Origin: Fulvitalea axinellae
GTDB lineage: Bacteria > Bacteroidota > Bacteroidia > Cytophagales > Cyclobacteriaceae
Length of the DNA stretch: 64,000 bases
Reading direction: 5' to 3'
Assembly (NCBI RefSeq): GCF_036492835.1
Contig: NZ_AP025319.1
Coordinates: forward strand, 185,896-249,895
The notes below the pieces were generated by a model, which worked only from the letters and a program-made list of their open reading frames with translations, had not been told where the DNA came from and made no database searches. Of this stretch, positions 44,188 through 52,298 are shown piece after piece (the stretch's first letter is position 1; each line of letters starts with the position of its first letter). Made by a program: the position numbers and the translations under genes.

Positions 44188-44563
44188 CGGTCGGAGCTAT
44201 CGTGCCGGTTTCTGCTTTTATCTACCCTAAAACATTTATGCGTTCATAAAAAAAACAGCATGTACCTTATAGCGCACAAAGCGGTTGTTTTTGACGGTGA
44301 TTTAGATATTTTAAAAGGGCCAAAAGTATCATCAAAGTATCTTTATCCGTGGCGTTAAGCATCATGATCTATGGCTAATCTACGGATAAACCCATCTGTA
44401 AGGGGCTAGAAGGGCTATTTTGGGTGAAATCGTTAAGAAAAACAGACGATTTCGGGTGATGTCAGTTTTTTGTTCATAAAAGGCCATTTTCGGAAGCTAC
44501 GTTCCCTCTTGCTAAGGGCAATATCGGGTCTTCAACTTAACCCATAATATCGATAACATTCCC
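44188..44563. other. Non-coding gap with an inverted repeat
   Basis: About 376 bases without a gene. GAAATCGT (44426-44433) and ACGATTTC (44446-44453) are a perfect 8-bp inverted repeat about 110-138 bases upstream of the ATPase start and may be an operator or leader hairpin. Nothing else is evident. Confidence 0.5.
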
Positions 44564-45178
44564 ATGCATGAGAAAAGCGCGACCCGGGAAGTCAAGGCGC
44601 TGAAGCTGAAAGGCGTTTTGGCCCGCTGGTTCGGCGAGATAGAAAAATACGAATACCTGATGCTTTTGCGGGGCGACAAGGGAGCGGGCAAGAGCAGTTT
44701 CCTTTTCCAGATCGCCGATTTTTTCGCCGGAAACGGAATGAACGTCGGTTTCTTTTCTCTGGAGATGGACAAGGAATCGAAACTGATCAAGGAGGACTAC
44801 CGCAAAAGGAATATCAAACCCGCCAACGAGAAACGGATCTTGGTGGCCTCGGAACTCCCCGAAGGCCTGAAGACCATCCAAAAAGCGGCCGAAGCCTTTG
44901 ACGTGATCCTGATAGACAGTTGGCAAAAGGTAACAGGCGCCAAACAGCAGGACATTGACCGCCTGCGCAAAGCCCACAAAGAGACAATATTCATAGTGAT
45001 CACCCAAAGCAACACCGCCGGAACCACAAGAGGCGGTAATATGGCGGACTTTGACGCCTCGGCGGTGGCGCACGTGTATGAGGGTGGCATGGCTACGTTC
45101 GAGAAGAACCGTTACGCCTCGGAGCCCGGTTTGGTTTATTCGGTGTTCGAGGGAAAGATAGTGGATGCCGAAGACTAA
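44564..45178 (+). CDS. RecA/DnaB-like P-loop ATPase
   Basis: The 204-residue protein is a compact RecA-fold ATPase. Walker A is GDKGAGKS at 37-44, the Walker B strand is VILIDSW at 114-120, and FIVITQSN resembles the sensor strand of RadA/DnaB-type enzymes. The N-terminal 30 residues (lysine-rich, ending LARWFGEIEKYEYLMLLRG) resemble the lead-in of replicative-helicase ATPase cores, but the DnaB N-terminal and zinc-finger regions are absent. Such stand-alone cores occur in mobile elements and phages. A damaged copy of its 3' part lies at 46785-46864. A strong terminator follows. It is GC-richer than the degenerate AT-rich stretch that begins just after it. The biological role is unknown. Confidence 0.75.
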   Translation: MHEKSATREVKALKLKGVLARWFGEIEKYEYLMLLRGDKGAGKSSFLFQIADFFAGNGMNVGFFSLEMDKESKLIKEDYRKRNIKPANEKRILVASELPEGLKTIQKAAEAFDVILIDSWQKVTGAKQQDIDRLRKAHKETIFIVITQSNTAGTTRGGNMADFDASAVAHVYEGGMATFEKNRYASEPGLVYSVFEGKIVDAED

Positions 45179-45213
45179 GGGGAAACGGTTCTATAAATGA
45201 AATTTATTGTTCG

Positions 45214-45257
45214 GTTCCTGTTATTTCCTGTATATGGGAAGTAACAGGAACTTTTTT
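45214..45257 (+). terminator. Rho-independent terminator after the ATPase gene
   Basis: GTTCCTGTTA (45214-45223) pairs perfectly with TAACAGGAAC (45242-45251), with an 18-nt loop that adds further pairing, followed by six T. Confidence 0.93.
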
Positions 45258-45491
45258 GTGGGAGATAGAAAACGGGCGTAGCGTTAATATGCATATGACT
45301 TTGGTCATATTTGACTTTATTGAGTCATACTTAAATCAAATAAGGTTGATATTGATTTTTTTAGATATTAAATTTTTACTCTTTTTGAGAGGTGAATGTT
45401 TTGTAAATGGGAAATAACAGATATTCCTGTTATAAACTATTGCAAGCAAAACAGCAAAATGAATATTAATCGGTAAATAATAAATTTAAAA

Positions 45492-46505
45492 ATGAAAAAG
45501 CTTTTAACACTCTTTATAATCACTCTATTAGCATTAAATACTTTTGGTCAATCAAATCATTTTCCACCAGGCGGCAATGTTCGTATAGGAACAACATATA
45601 ATGGAAGTATTCTAAATATATTAAAAAAGCCGGCTGATATCGAAGCCCATCTATTCTTAGGGAATCCAGAATCAGAAACACAATCAGGTTTTGTGTCTTC
45701 TCGTTTGTGTTTTGCTGGGACTGGAATACAACATGCAGGCCTTGCTTGGGTTCCAGACTTAGGGAATTCAAAAGGAGACGGCAAACTTCATCTAGCGTTT
45801 GGGGGCTATCAAAACCCAATGAAAAATTCAATAGAAGTAACATTTCAATCAAATGGTAATGTTGGCTTTGGAACGACAAATCCAGGAACATCAATTGAAA
45901 TAAAAAAAGTTGTACCATTAATAGGTATTAATGGTACTGCTGTATCAGGATTCAGAGGTCTCGATTATCAATATAACGGAACTACTTTTGCCTCTCAAAA
46001 AGCTGACGCTAAAAGTGGATAATTTAGGCACTCAGTTGGACCTATTACGGAATGGGGTGGGTCTCATACATTTTATACTGATACAAATGAAAGAATGCGA
46101 ATAGATAAAAATGGAAATGTAGGCATAGGGTTAAAGACTATTCCATTGGATTTCAGACTAGCGGTAAAAGGTAAAATAGGAGCAGGTGAAATTAAGGTAT
46201 TAGATGTAAATAATTGGTCTGATTTTGTTTTTAATTCAGATTATAAATTGAAACCACTTGAGGAAGTAGAATCTTTCATAGAACAAAACAACCACCTTCC
46301 TGATATCCCATCTGAGAAAGAAGTAAAAGAAAAAGGAATTAACCTTGGAGATATGGATGCAAAACTTCTCCAGAAAATAGAAGAACTGACATTGTATATG
46401 ATTGAGCAGAATAAAAAGACCGATAATTTAATAAATGAAACAAAAGAATTGAGGAAAGAGAATCAAATACTAAAAGATAAAATAAGAAAACTTGAAGAAA
46501 AATAA
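45492..46505 (+). pseudogene. Secreted fibre-like (S74/tail-fibre-type) protein with in-frame stop
   Basis: The frame opens with a signal peptide (MKKLLTLFIITLLALNTFGQ) and continues through GNVRIGTTYNG, GNVGFGTTNPG to a TAA at 46020-46022. The same frame continues without another stop through FRHSVGPITEWGG, NERMRIDKNGNVGIG and the typical ending SDYKLKPLEEVESFI, NNHLPDIPSEKEV and LLQKIEELTLYMIEQNKK, then a coiled coil. The GNVGIGT repeats plus the C-terminal coil are a common Bacteroidota secreted-protein design, similar to tail-fibre proteins. The intact product would be 337 residues. The lone stop makes it a probable pseudogene; a downstream ATG at 46095 could give only a signal-less piece. 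The region is markedly AT-rich compared with its surroundings. Confidence 0.82.
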
Positions 46506-46520
46506 AGGCAATTAATTGAG

Positions 46521-46592
46521 TAGACGGCCGTGAGCCAAAAGCTCACGGTGCGCCTCTCACACCACCGTACGTACGGTTCTCGTATACGGACC
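46521..46592 (-). ncRNA. 3' end of a group II intron (domains V and VI), relic
   Basis: Read on the minus strand, 46589 to 46562 gives CCGTATACGAGAA then CCGTACGTACGG, the conserved catalytic domain V hairpin of bacterial group II introns. It is followed by GGTGTGAGAGGCGCA and a second hairpin CCGTGAGC/GCTCACGG (46528-46548) in the domain VI position. No reverse transcriptase frame lies upstream on that strand within 300 bases, so only the 3' end remains. The recognition rests on memory of the consensus; an Rfam scan would confirm it. Confidence 0.75.
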
Positions 46593-46784
46593 TATATACT
46601 TTCTCTTAACTTTTTGATGTTGTTCATTATACTCAATTTGTTCAATAATAATGAACACTATAGGTATAGTGAACAAGCCCTCTATATTTCCGACTTTTAG
46701 GGAAAAGATCTTTATGTTTCTTCCTTGATCGTATACACCGGTTTTATACCTCTTCAGTAGCCAGATAAAGAGACAGCTATACCT

Positions 46785-46864
46785 ATGGTAGCGGACTTTG
46801 ACGCCTCAGCGGTGGCACATGAGTAGAGGGTAGCATGGCTACATTCAAGAAGAACCGCTACACC
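46785..46864 (+). pseudogene. Relic duplicate of the RecA-like ATPase gene
   Basis: About 80 bases match 45041-45118 of the ATPase gene closely, for example GCGGACTTTGACGCCTC and GCATGGCTAC, with scattered substitutions, a 2-base insertion near its start and an in-frame TAG. It covers the part encoding MADFDASAVAHVYEGGMATFEKNRYA. Nothing before or after it matches, so this is a small decayed remnant of a duplicated or recombined copy. Confidence 0.8.
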
Positions 46865-46917
46865 TGTTATTTCATGTTGTATTTGGTTTTAAAATGAGTT
46901 TTTGATCTAAAAAAACA

Positions 46918-47195
46918 ATGAAGAGTGATCTACTAATTGAGAAAAATGATTTTATCGAAGAACGCTTTGCGGAAATGAATACACGCTACAAGGGTTTCGG
47001 GAAAGATTTATATCTAAAAATTAAAGATGAATTACCTGAAGTATTTGAAGGTTTAAAATTCTACCAAAGAATAAAACATCAAATTGAGGACAGTTATGCG
47101 ATTTTCAACGATAAAACTACACCGTTTGCAATTCAATTAGACCCTCTCTGTGAAGTTATTGTTTTATGGAATCACACATTGCAAATTGAAATAGG
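46918..47195 (+). pseudogene. Unknown protein gene, 3' end lost at IS3 copy 1
   Basis: The ATG at 46918 begins a hydrophilic protein of which 92 native residues remain (MKSDLLIEKNDFIEERF... to HTLQIEIG). The frame then runs into the left end of the IS3 element at 47196 and stops after 13 element-derived residues. I recognise no family. The fragment contains IQLDPLCEVIVLWN, which looks like a folded domain cut short. The continuation is not found on the other side of the element, where a reversed integrase fragment begins. The 3' part was therefore deleted, not merely displaced. Confidence 0.7.
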
Positions 47196-47245
47196 TATAG
47201 TACCCTCGATTCTTAGGACCAGTAAAGTCGATTTTTAAGTAAATT

Positions 47246-48172
47246 TTAAACGGTTGTCGCTATCGTCGAGCCCGTGTGAATGTTGATAAGTCCTTTCACA
47301 TTCTGTTTTTTCTTGGACTTATCAATATTTGCATGGGCATACGCGGTGGCTTTCGCTTTTGACGCTCCGCTAAAAACATTTTCCGGCTTCAGGTTCTCGA
47401 TTCCTTGGTGATCCCTGTTGTGGTAGCGTCGCAACCATTTCTCTATCCCCAAATACAACTTTAAACCGTTGTCGGCCGGATTCAGGTAAATATGGTCCCT
47501 TTTTAGCGTTCTCCAAAAGCGTTCGATGTAAATGTTGTCCAAGGCTCGGCCTTTGGCGTCCATACTGATGTTTATTCCCTCTTTCTTGAGATAGTTCACG
47601 TATTCCCCGCAAGTGAACTGGGAACCTTGGTCACTGTTGAGTATTTCCGGTTTACCGTGAATCTCAACGGCCTCACGCACCACTTTTAAAGACGCCGCGG
47701 CCTCAAGCGTATTGCTCAAACCCCAACCCACTATGTACCTGCTGTAGACGTCGATAATCGCCGTCATATACATGAAACCGCTAGCCATGGCTATATAAGT
47801 GATGTCTATCGACCAGACCTGGTTTTTCCTGACAACTTTCTTTTCCTTAAGCAGATACGGGTAAACGTATTTTGCCTCTCCGGGCTTGCTCAGATTCTTT
47901 TTCGGGTAAATAGGGTAGAGATTCGCTTTGCGCATCAAGCGCCTAACCCTTTCATAGGAAGGGTTGAATCCTTGGTCACGCAAGGCTGATCTCATGCGCA
48001 AAACTCCCGCCGTGGGTTCGTCGATCATGTGCCGGTCCATAAGGCGCATCAACTCCAAGTTTTCCGCGTTTTCCCCCTTTGGGCTGTAGTAGTATGACGA
48101 ACGGTAAAGCTCCAGACAGTCGCACTGACGGCGAATGCTCAGCTTATCCCCGGGGTCGACAAGGAGACGCAA
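47246..48172 (-). CDS. IS3 transposase OrfB (DDE catalytic part), copy 1
   Basis: This is the integrase-like half of the IS3 transposase. The DDE triad is visible as D123 (VWSIDITYI), D181 (LNSDQGSQF) and E217 (NIYIERFW). An N-terminal HTH_21-type region (YERVRRLMRKANL) precedes it. As drawn it starts at a TTG, but the natural product is probably an OrfA-OrfB fusion. A run of eight A on the minus strand (T-run at 48201-48208) lets ribosomes shift back one base inside OrfA, giving ...LKKKLKEVGASIDLRLLVDPG.... The fused protein catalyses copy-out/paste-in movement. The same protein is encoded at 62022-62948. Confidence 0.93.
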   Translation of the reverse strand: MRLLVDPGDKLSIRRQCDCLELYRSSYYYSPKGENAENLELMRLMDRHMIDEPTAGVLRMRSALRDQGFNPSYERVRRLMRKANLYPIYPKKNLSKPGEAKYVYPYLLKEKKVVRKNQVWSIDITYIAMASGFMYMTAIIDVYSRYIVGWGLSNTLEAAASLKVVREAVEIHGKPEILNSDQGSQFTCGEYVNYLKKEGINISMDAKGRALDNIYIERFWRTLKRDHIYLNPADNGLKLYLGIEKWLRRYHNRDHQGIENLKPENVFSGASKAKATAYAHANIDKSKKKQNVKGLINIHTGSTIATTV

Positions 48173-48174
48173 AT

Positions 48175-48486
48175 CTATAGACGCCCCAACTTCTTTAAGC
48201 TTTTTTTTAGGAAGTCGTTTTCCATCTCAAGCTTTCCTATTTTACTGTACAGTTGGTCTGTCGCCTTCTCCGTTTTCTCGTGTTCTTTTCTATCTTTGCC
48301 ACCCTCAAAAACGCTGGACGAGCGCTGCAGAAACTCATTTTTCCATTGTGAAATCTGGGTGGCGTGAAGATCGTACCGTCTGCAGAGTTCTTGGGTGGTT
48401 TCTCTTTCCTTCAGTGCTTCGATCGCTACTTCCGCCTTGAATTTGGCGCTGAATTTTCTGCGTGTCGTTCTCGTTTTCATGCCCAT
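48175..48486 (-). CDS. IS3 transposase OrfA (DNA-binding part), copy 1
   Basis: The 103-residue protein is the helix-turn-helix half of the IS3 transposase: FSAKFKAEVAIEALKERETTQELCRRYDLHATQISQWKNEFL is the classic HTH_Tnp_1 core, followed by a leucine-zipper-like KIGKLEMENDFLKKSLKKL. It binds the terminal repeats. Near its 3' end the A8 run provides the -1 frameshift into OrfB. The same protein is encoded at 62951-63262. Confidence 0.93.
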   Translation of the reverse strand: MGMKTRTTRRKFSAKFKAEVAIEALKERETTQELCRRYDLHATQISQWKNEFLQRSSSVFEGGKDRKEHEKTEKATDQLYSKIGKLEMENDFLKKSLKKLGRL

Positions 48487-48539
48487 AATTTAGTGATTTT
48501 TAAACTAAGACACTGGTCCGAAAATTCAGGGGTATTATA

Positions 48540-49415
48540 AATCTAAAACCAATTGGGAGATCGGGATAACACAGGAGGTTTTAGTCTTATGGCGTTTAAT
48601 GCTTAGTATATTTGCTTTGCCTTTACGCACCAATGATTCTCTCGATATTTGATAAAGGTCTATATAAGCTAAGCCAGTATAGCACTGCACTACAAAAAAG
48701 TCTCTAGCAAAATTAATCTGTTCGGTCTTTCCTTCAAACGCTCTAATCTTTTCGACTTCAACCTCAGATAAATAAATCACCTCTTTCAATTCATTTTTCG
48801 AATAGCTTCTGTAATTCCCTATTAGGCTATTAACCTTGCCTGAATTAGATATAAAGGTAAAGGCTTGTTTCATTGTTGTGACCACTTTTTGGGCATAAGC
48901 TACGGAATCATTCTTAGTGACCCATTCCTCCAATTGGCTTAAATGCTTAGGCTGGTAGTTTTCCGCTTCTATAGTAAGCTGATTTATAGCTTTTAATGCT
49001 TCCTTGATCTTATTTGAAAAATGGAAATAATTAAGGTATGTAGTCTTGGACACGCGTCCTTTTGAGGCTTCTAAAAAATCTTCAACAACATTTACTGCGA
49101 AATACGCAGAATTACTTACACCCAAATATTTTTTTTTACGTCTATGAGGGAAAAGCTAGTATCGCTTTTATCCATAGAATTAGAGATTAAAATCAATTTG
49201 GCCATCATGTTTTTCAACATCGAATTTTGTGCTTTTTCAACGACCCCGTTTCCCTTTACTAGACCGTTTTTCCACTTGAAAGTTGGTACATTTACGCCTG
49301 TCGAAATTTCTACTCTTTTACCTGCATACGACAAACGACAATAAACTGGCGACACTAGCGATTTGGCCTCCCTGTTCCTTCGGAGCCAGAACATAATTTT
49401 GATATTTGTATTCAT
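48540..49415 (-). pseudogene. Tyrosine-type site-specific integrase, frameshifted and 3'-truncated
   Basis: From the ATG at 49415 the frame encodes an arm-type DNA-binding domain (IMFWLRRNREAKSLVSPVYCRLSYAGKRVEISTG) up to ...LIDVKKNIWV and a stop. A second frame continues as KYLGVSNSAYFAVNVVEDFLEASKGR with the SAM-like core-binding domain and the start of the catalytic domain (VQCYTGLAYIDLYQIS..., IKRHKTKTSCVIPIS). The switch lies in a homopolymer of nine A (T-run at 49129-49137); ten A would restore the frame. The catalytic HxxR and tyrosine are missing because IS3 copy 1 begins at 48539. The intact protein would be a Bacteroidota transposon or genomic-island integrase. Both lesions leave it non-functional, though the homopolymer could be a sequencing artefact. 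Confidence 0.85.
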
Positions 49416-49445
49416 AATTCCATTGGGTATGATTAAAAAAATAAT

Positions 49446-49760
49446 GTGACTGATGTAAATTATGTGCAAAATTTTCTTGGCCTAAAAGGAACGGTTTTAT
49501 CAGCCTTGGTATTTTGTTCTGTATCCTTCCTTAGTTTTGTATATTGGATTTTTTCGTATAAAGTGACGGACTCACTTCAGATAGACATTGGATATCCATT
49601 TACTTATTATGGCGTTGCCACTTCCGGCTACCAATCAAAAACACTTGATTATCATTCGGGAGGCGACTTTTCTCTTCTGCTTTTAGATGTAGCGTTGACT
49701 TGGATACTCGTTTGTCCCTTGTATATTTTTCTTAAATTCAGGACAGTTAAACGTATTTGA
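49446..49760 (+). CDS. Small membrane protein of unknown function
   Basis: The 104-residue product has two predicted membrane helices, about 18-38 (LSALVFCSVSFLSFVYWIF) and about 76-95 (LLLLDVALTWILVCPLYIFL). Between them is a loop containing DIGYPFTYYGVATSGYQS, which looks like a conserved extracytoplasmic segment. I do not recognise the family. It is divergent from the integrase remnant and precedes the AraC regulator by 88 bases. It might be carried with the old mobile island, but nothing shows this. Confidence 0.6.
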   Translation: MTDVNYVQNFLGLKGTVLSALVFCSVSFLSFVYWIFSYKVTDSLQIDIGYPFTYYGVATSGYQSKTLDYHSGGDFSLLLLDVALTWILVCPLYIFLKFRTVKRI

Positions 49761-49848
49761 ATCATACAGAATGTGCTGTGTGGAAGTGATTCAACTTTTA
49801 CGTATAAACTCCAAAACTTAACCTTGAAAGCTACGTATCCCATCAAAT

Positions 49849-50685
49849 ATGGAATTCAAAGAACAGATCATAAAATATAAAGGGAGAATCGTTTTTATAC
49901 GTCTTTCCATGCCTTATTTCGACCGTACGCTAAAGCAATACGCTGAGGATGAGGCTTGTTTTATGTTTGTTAACCATGGCGAGGTGGGGATACGTTCGCA
50001 GGAGGAATACTTTAAGGTAAACCGCCGGAAAGCGATGTTGGCCAAGTGCCTCAATTATTTCTTCGAACCGCCCGCGGATAACGATTCCGGCGATACGGCG
50101 GTGGAATCTGTCGGTGTTTTTCTTTATCCTTCTTTGGTTAAGGATCTTTTTGAATTTGATGTAACCACTTCCGACTATTCCGTTGACTATAACCTCAAAC
50201 AGATTGAGGTGGATCGGCTTTTGGATAATTATCGGGAAAGTATCGATATCCTGCTGGACCATCCGGAGCTGGCCGACGAAAGTATTGTAAGCACTAAGCT
50301 GAAGGAATTCGTTCTGTTAGTATCGAAATCACAGAACGCTCCGTCTCAACTCGATTTTTTGGCGGCGTTATTTAAGCCTAACGAGGTGGCTTTCAAAACC
50401 ATTATACAGAATAACCTTTACGCCAACCTTTCTTTGGAAGAATTGGCAACGCTCTGTCATCTTAGCCTTTCCTCTTTCAAAAGGAAGTTCAAAGAGGTGT
50501 TTGGCGAAAGCCCCAAGAAATATATTGTCCGGAAAAAGGTGGAGAAAGCGGCCGCTTTGCTGAAGCGTGAGAGCCTGCGGATATCCGACGTGGCCTATGA
50601 CGTGGGCTTTGATTCCTTGGCTACTTTTAACCGGAACTTCGCTAGTATTTACGAAAAATCCCCTTCCGAATACCGCTTGGACTAA
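49849..50685 (+). CDS. AraC-family transcriptional regulator
   Basis: The 278-residue protein carries a C-terminal double helix-turn-helix of the AraC/XylS type at about 180-278: LEELATLCHLSLSSFKRKFKEVFGESPKKYIVRKKVEKAAALL, then ISDVAYDVGFDSLATFNRNFASIYEKSPSEYR, with the expected GF-x-S-x-x-x-F-x-R motif. The N-terminal 170 residues are a ligand-sensing region without clear family match. It lies upstream of, and in the same direction as, the DUF4345-like protein and the short-chain dehydrogenase, so it likely controls these two genes, as is common for AraC regulators next to SDR enzymes. Confidence 0.92.
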   Translation: MEFKEQIIKYKGRIVFIRLSMPYFDRTLKQYAEDEACFMFVNHGEVGIRSQEEYFKVNRRKAMLAKCLNYFFEPPADNDSGDTAVESVGVFLYPSLVKDLFEFDVTTSDYSVDYNLKQIEVDRLLDNYRESIDILLDHPELADESIVSTKLKEFVLLVSKSQNAPSQLDFLAALFKPNEVAFKTIIQNNLYANLSLEELATLCHLSLSSFKRKFKEVFGESPKKYIVRKKVEKAAALLKRESLRISDVAYDVGFDSLATFNRNFASIYEKSPSEYRLD

Positions 50686-50769
50686 AATGATCAGCCTTTG
50701 GGCTGAAACGAGAAATCCTTCCCTTCGCTTTTCATGACCTTTGTCTCAGACAAAACAAAAGACAAGGTT

Positions 50770-51192
50770 ATGAAAAACTCAAAAGCACTGAAAATCTATT
50801 TGTTAGTGGCGGGTGCGTTGCTCGCTTTTATTGGCGGATCCACCCTCGCTATGCCCGTGGCCATGAAGGCCGGCGTTGGCATAGATATAGCCGGAAGCGT
50901 CAGCGTAATCAACGACACCCGGGCCTTTGGCGCCCAGCTACTGGCCTTCGGGTTGTTGACGGTATCGGCCGTTTTCGTCAATCGGCTTTCATATACCGCC
51001 ACACTGGTTTCCTCTCTTATTTTTCTGTCGCTCGGTATAGGCCGCGCCCTTAGCCTGACGCTCGACGGCATGCCGGTGGATGGTCTTGTAAAAGCAACCG
51101 TATTGGAATTTGTGCTCGGGTTAATAGGCTTGGTATTATTCAGAATCGAGCATATGGCCAAGCGCAAAGAGTCAAGGGTATTGCTTGGCTAA
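50770..51192 (+). CDS. DUF4345-like small membrane protein
   Basis: I use the ATG at 50770 (MKNSKALKIYLLVAGALLAF); an ATG at 50734 would add 12 hydrophilic residues. The protein has four hydrophobic segments: YLLVAGALLAFIGGSTLAM, GAQLLAFGLLTVSAVFV, TATLVSSLIFLSLGIGRAL and VLEFVLGLIGLVLF. Together with RAFGAQLLAFG these resemble the DUF4345 family, small inner-membrane proteins of unknown role. It overlaps the open frame of the next gene slightly but ends 76 bases before the preferred SDR start. The three genes from the AraC regulator onward look like one unit. Confidence 0.78.
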   Translation: MKNSKALKIYLLVAGALLAFIGGSTLAMPVAMKAGVGIDIAGSVSVINDTRAFGAQLLAFGLLTVSAVFVNRLSYTATLVSSLIFLSLGIGRALSLTLDGMPVDGLVKATVLEFVLGLIGLVLFRIEHMAKRKESRVLLG

Positions 51193-51268
51193 GCAACGAT
51201 ATTCTGCAAACCACCGAATGACTTATCAATCCATTTTCGAAAACGAACAACAATCAAACGGAGAAATC

Positions 51269-52189
51269 ATGAATAAGACGATATTGATTACGGGAGCCAA
51301 TGCGGGAATAGGAAAAGAAACCGCCAGGCAATTGGCTATGGTCAAGACTACGGAAAAAATATATTTGGCCTGCCGGAATAGGCAAAAGGCTTTAGCTGCG
51401 AAGGAGGCGTTGGAAGAAAGTACTGGACGGTCGATTTTTAAAATCCTGATTATGGATGTCTCCGATTCCGATTCCGTAAGGCGGGCCGTAGCGGAACTGG
51501 ACGAACCGGTGGACGCCTTAATTCTTAACGCAGGCGGAATGGGGGGCAAGGAACCCGCCAAACGGACCAAGGACGGAGTGACAGTAATTACGGCATCGAA
51601 TCTGTTGGGACACGCGATTTTGGTGGATGAGATGTTGAAGGCGGAGAAGATCAATAAGGTAGTATTGTTCGCCAGTTCGGAGGCCGCTAGGGGAATCAAA
51701 AAAATGGGTATGAACCGTCCGGCGCTGAAAAACTCTTCGGCAGACGAGTTCGCCTCCGTTTTCGACGGTTCGTATTTCGGTAAGAACTTCGACCCGATGC
51801 AGGTTTACGGCGCCGTAAAGTACGGAGGGACAATGTGGATGTCGGCAATGGCCAGAAAATTTCCGCATATCCGTTTTGTGACCATGAGCCCAGGCGGCAC
51901 GCGGGGCACGGAGGGAATGAACGATTTGCCATTCCTAAAACGGCTTATGTTGAAGCATATCGGTATGCCTATTTTCATGCCATTGATGGGACTGTCACAT
52001 TCCTTGAAGGCTGGGGCGAAACGCTTTGTGGAAGGTATCGCGAACGAGTCGTTTAAGAGCGGAGTATTTTACGCCAGCAAAGAAAACGTGTTGACGGGCG
52101 CGGTGGTGGACCAAAGCCTTTATTTCCGGGATTTGAAAAACGAGACTTATCAGGATAACGCCTACGAAGCGGTCAGAAGGTTCTTTTAA
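51269..52189 (+). CDS. Short-chain dehydrogenase/reductase
   Basis: The ATG at 51269 is preceded by GGAG, a good ribosome-binding site, and begins MNKTILITGANAGIGKETAR. This is the classic SDR glycine-rich NAD(P)-binding motif (TGxxxGIG) at residues 8-14. NAGG follows near residue 85, then a serine in LFASSEAARG and the catalytic YxxxK as YGAVK. The length (306) is longer than a minimal SDR and fits the retinol-dehydrogenase/protochlorophyllide-reductase-like extended group. It should oxidise or reduce a small alcohol or carbonyl in the cytosol. The substrate is not apparent. It is the last gene of the presumed AraC-DUF4345-SDR set. Confidence 0.9.
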   Translation: MNKTILITGANAGIGKETARQLAMVKTTEKIYLACRNRQKALAAKEALEESTGRSIFKILIMDVSDSDSVRRAVAELDEPVDALILNAGGMGGKEPAKRTKDGVTVITASNLLGHAILVDEMLKAEKINKVVLFASSEAARGIKKMGMNRPALKNSSADEFASVFDGSYFGKNFDPMQVYGAVKYGGTMWMSAMARKFPHIRFVTMSPGGTRGTEGMNDLPFLKRLMLKHIGMPIFMPLMGLSHSLKAGAKRFVEGIANESFKSGVFYASKENVLTGAVVDQSLYFRDLKNETYQDNAYEAVRRFF

Positions 52190-52246
52190 TTATAAAAAGA
52201 GTGACGTAAAGGGACGTTATGGACTGTGATTTTTTGGAAATTCAAA

Positions 52247-52278
52247 CGGTTAGGATCTTCGAAAGAAGGCCCTAACCG
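52247..52278. terminator. Bidirectional hairpin between SDR and LRR genes
   Basis: CGGTTAGG (52247-52254) pairs perfectly with CCTAACCG (52271-52278), with an internal CTTC-GAAA-GAAG stem. It lies between convergent genes. T-runs are weak on both sides. Confidence 0.6.
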
Positions 52279-52298
52279 ATTAAGTATTTCCTATAATT

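Larger units (their letters stand above)
47196..48539 (-). mobile_element. IS3-family insertion sequence, copy 1 (1344 bp)
   Basis: The ends are imperfect inverted repeats: left TATAGTACCCTCG...GGACCAGT and right, reverse-complemented, TATAATACCCCTG...GGACCAGT. Length, ends and both predicted proteins are the same as in copy 2 at 61972-63315. The bases directly outside are AGG on the left and AAT on the right, so no target duplication is visible, unlike copy 2. Both adjoining genes are truncated at its borders, which suggests an element-mediated deletion or recombination after insertion. Confidence 0.9.

Noticed and set aside
47192-48543. TATA on both sides of each IS3 copy as a 4-bp target duplication
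   Set aside because: Both copies show the same TATA, so it is better read as the tips of the inverted repeats (left TATAGTACCC, right complement TATAATACCC). Copy 2 then has a distinct 3-bp ATG duplication, usual for the family.
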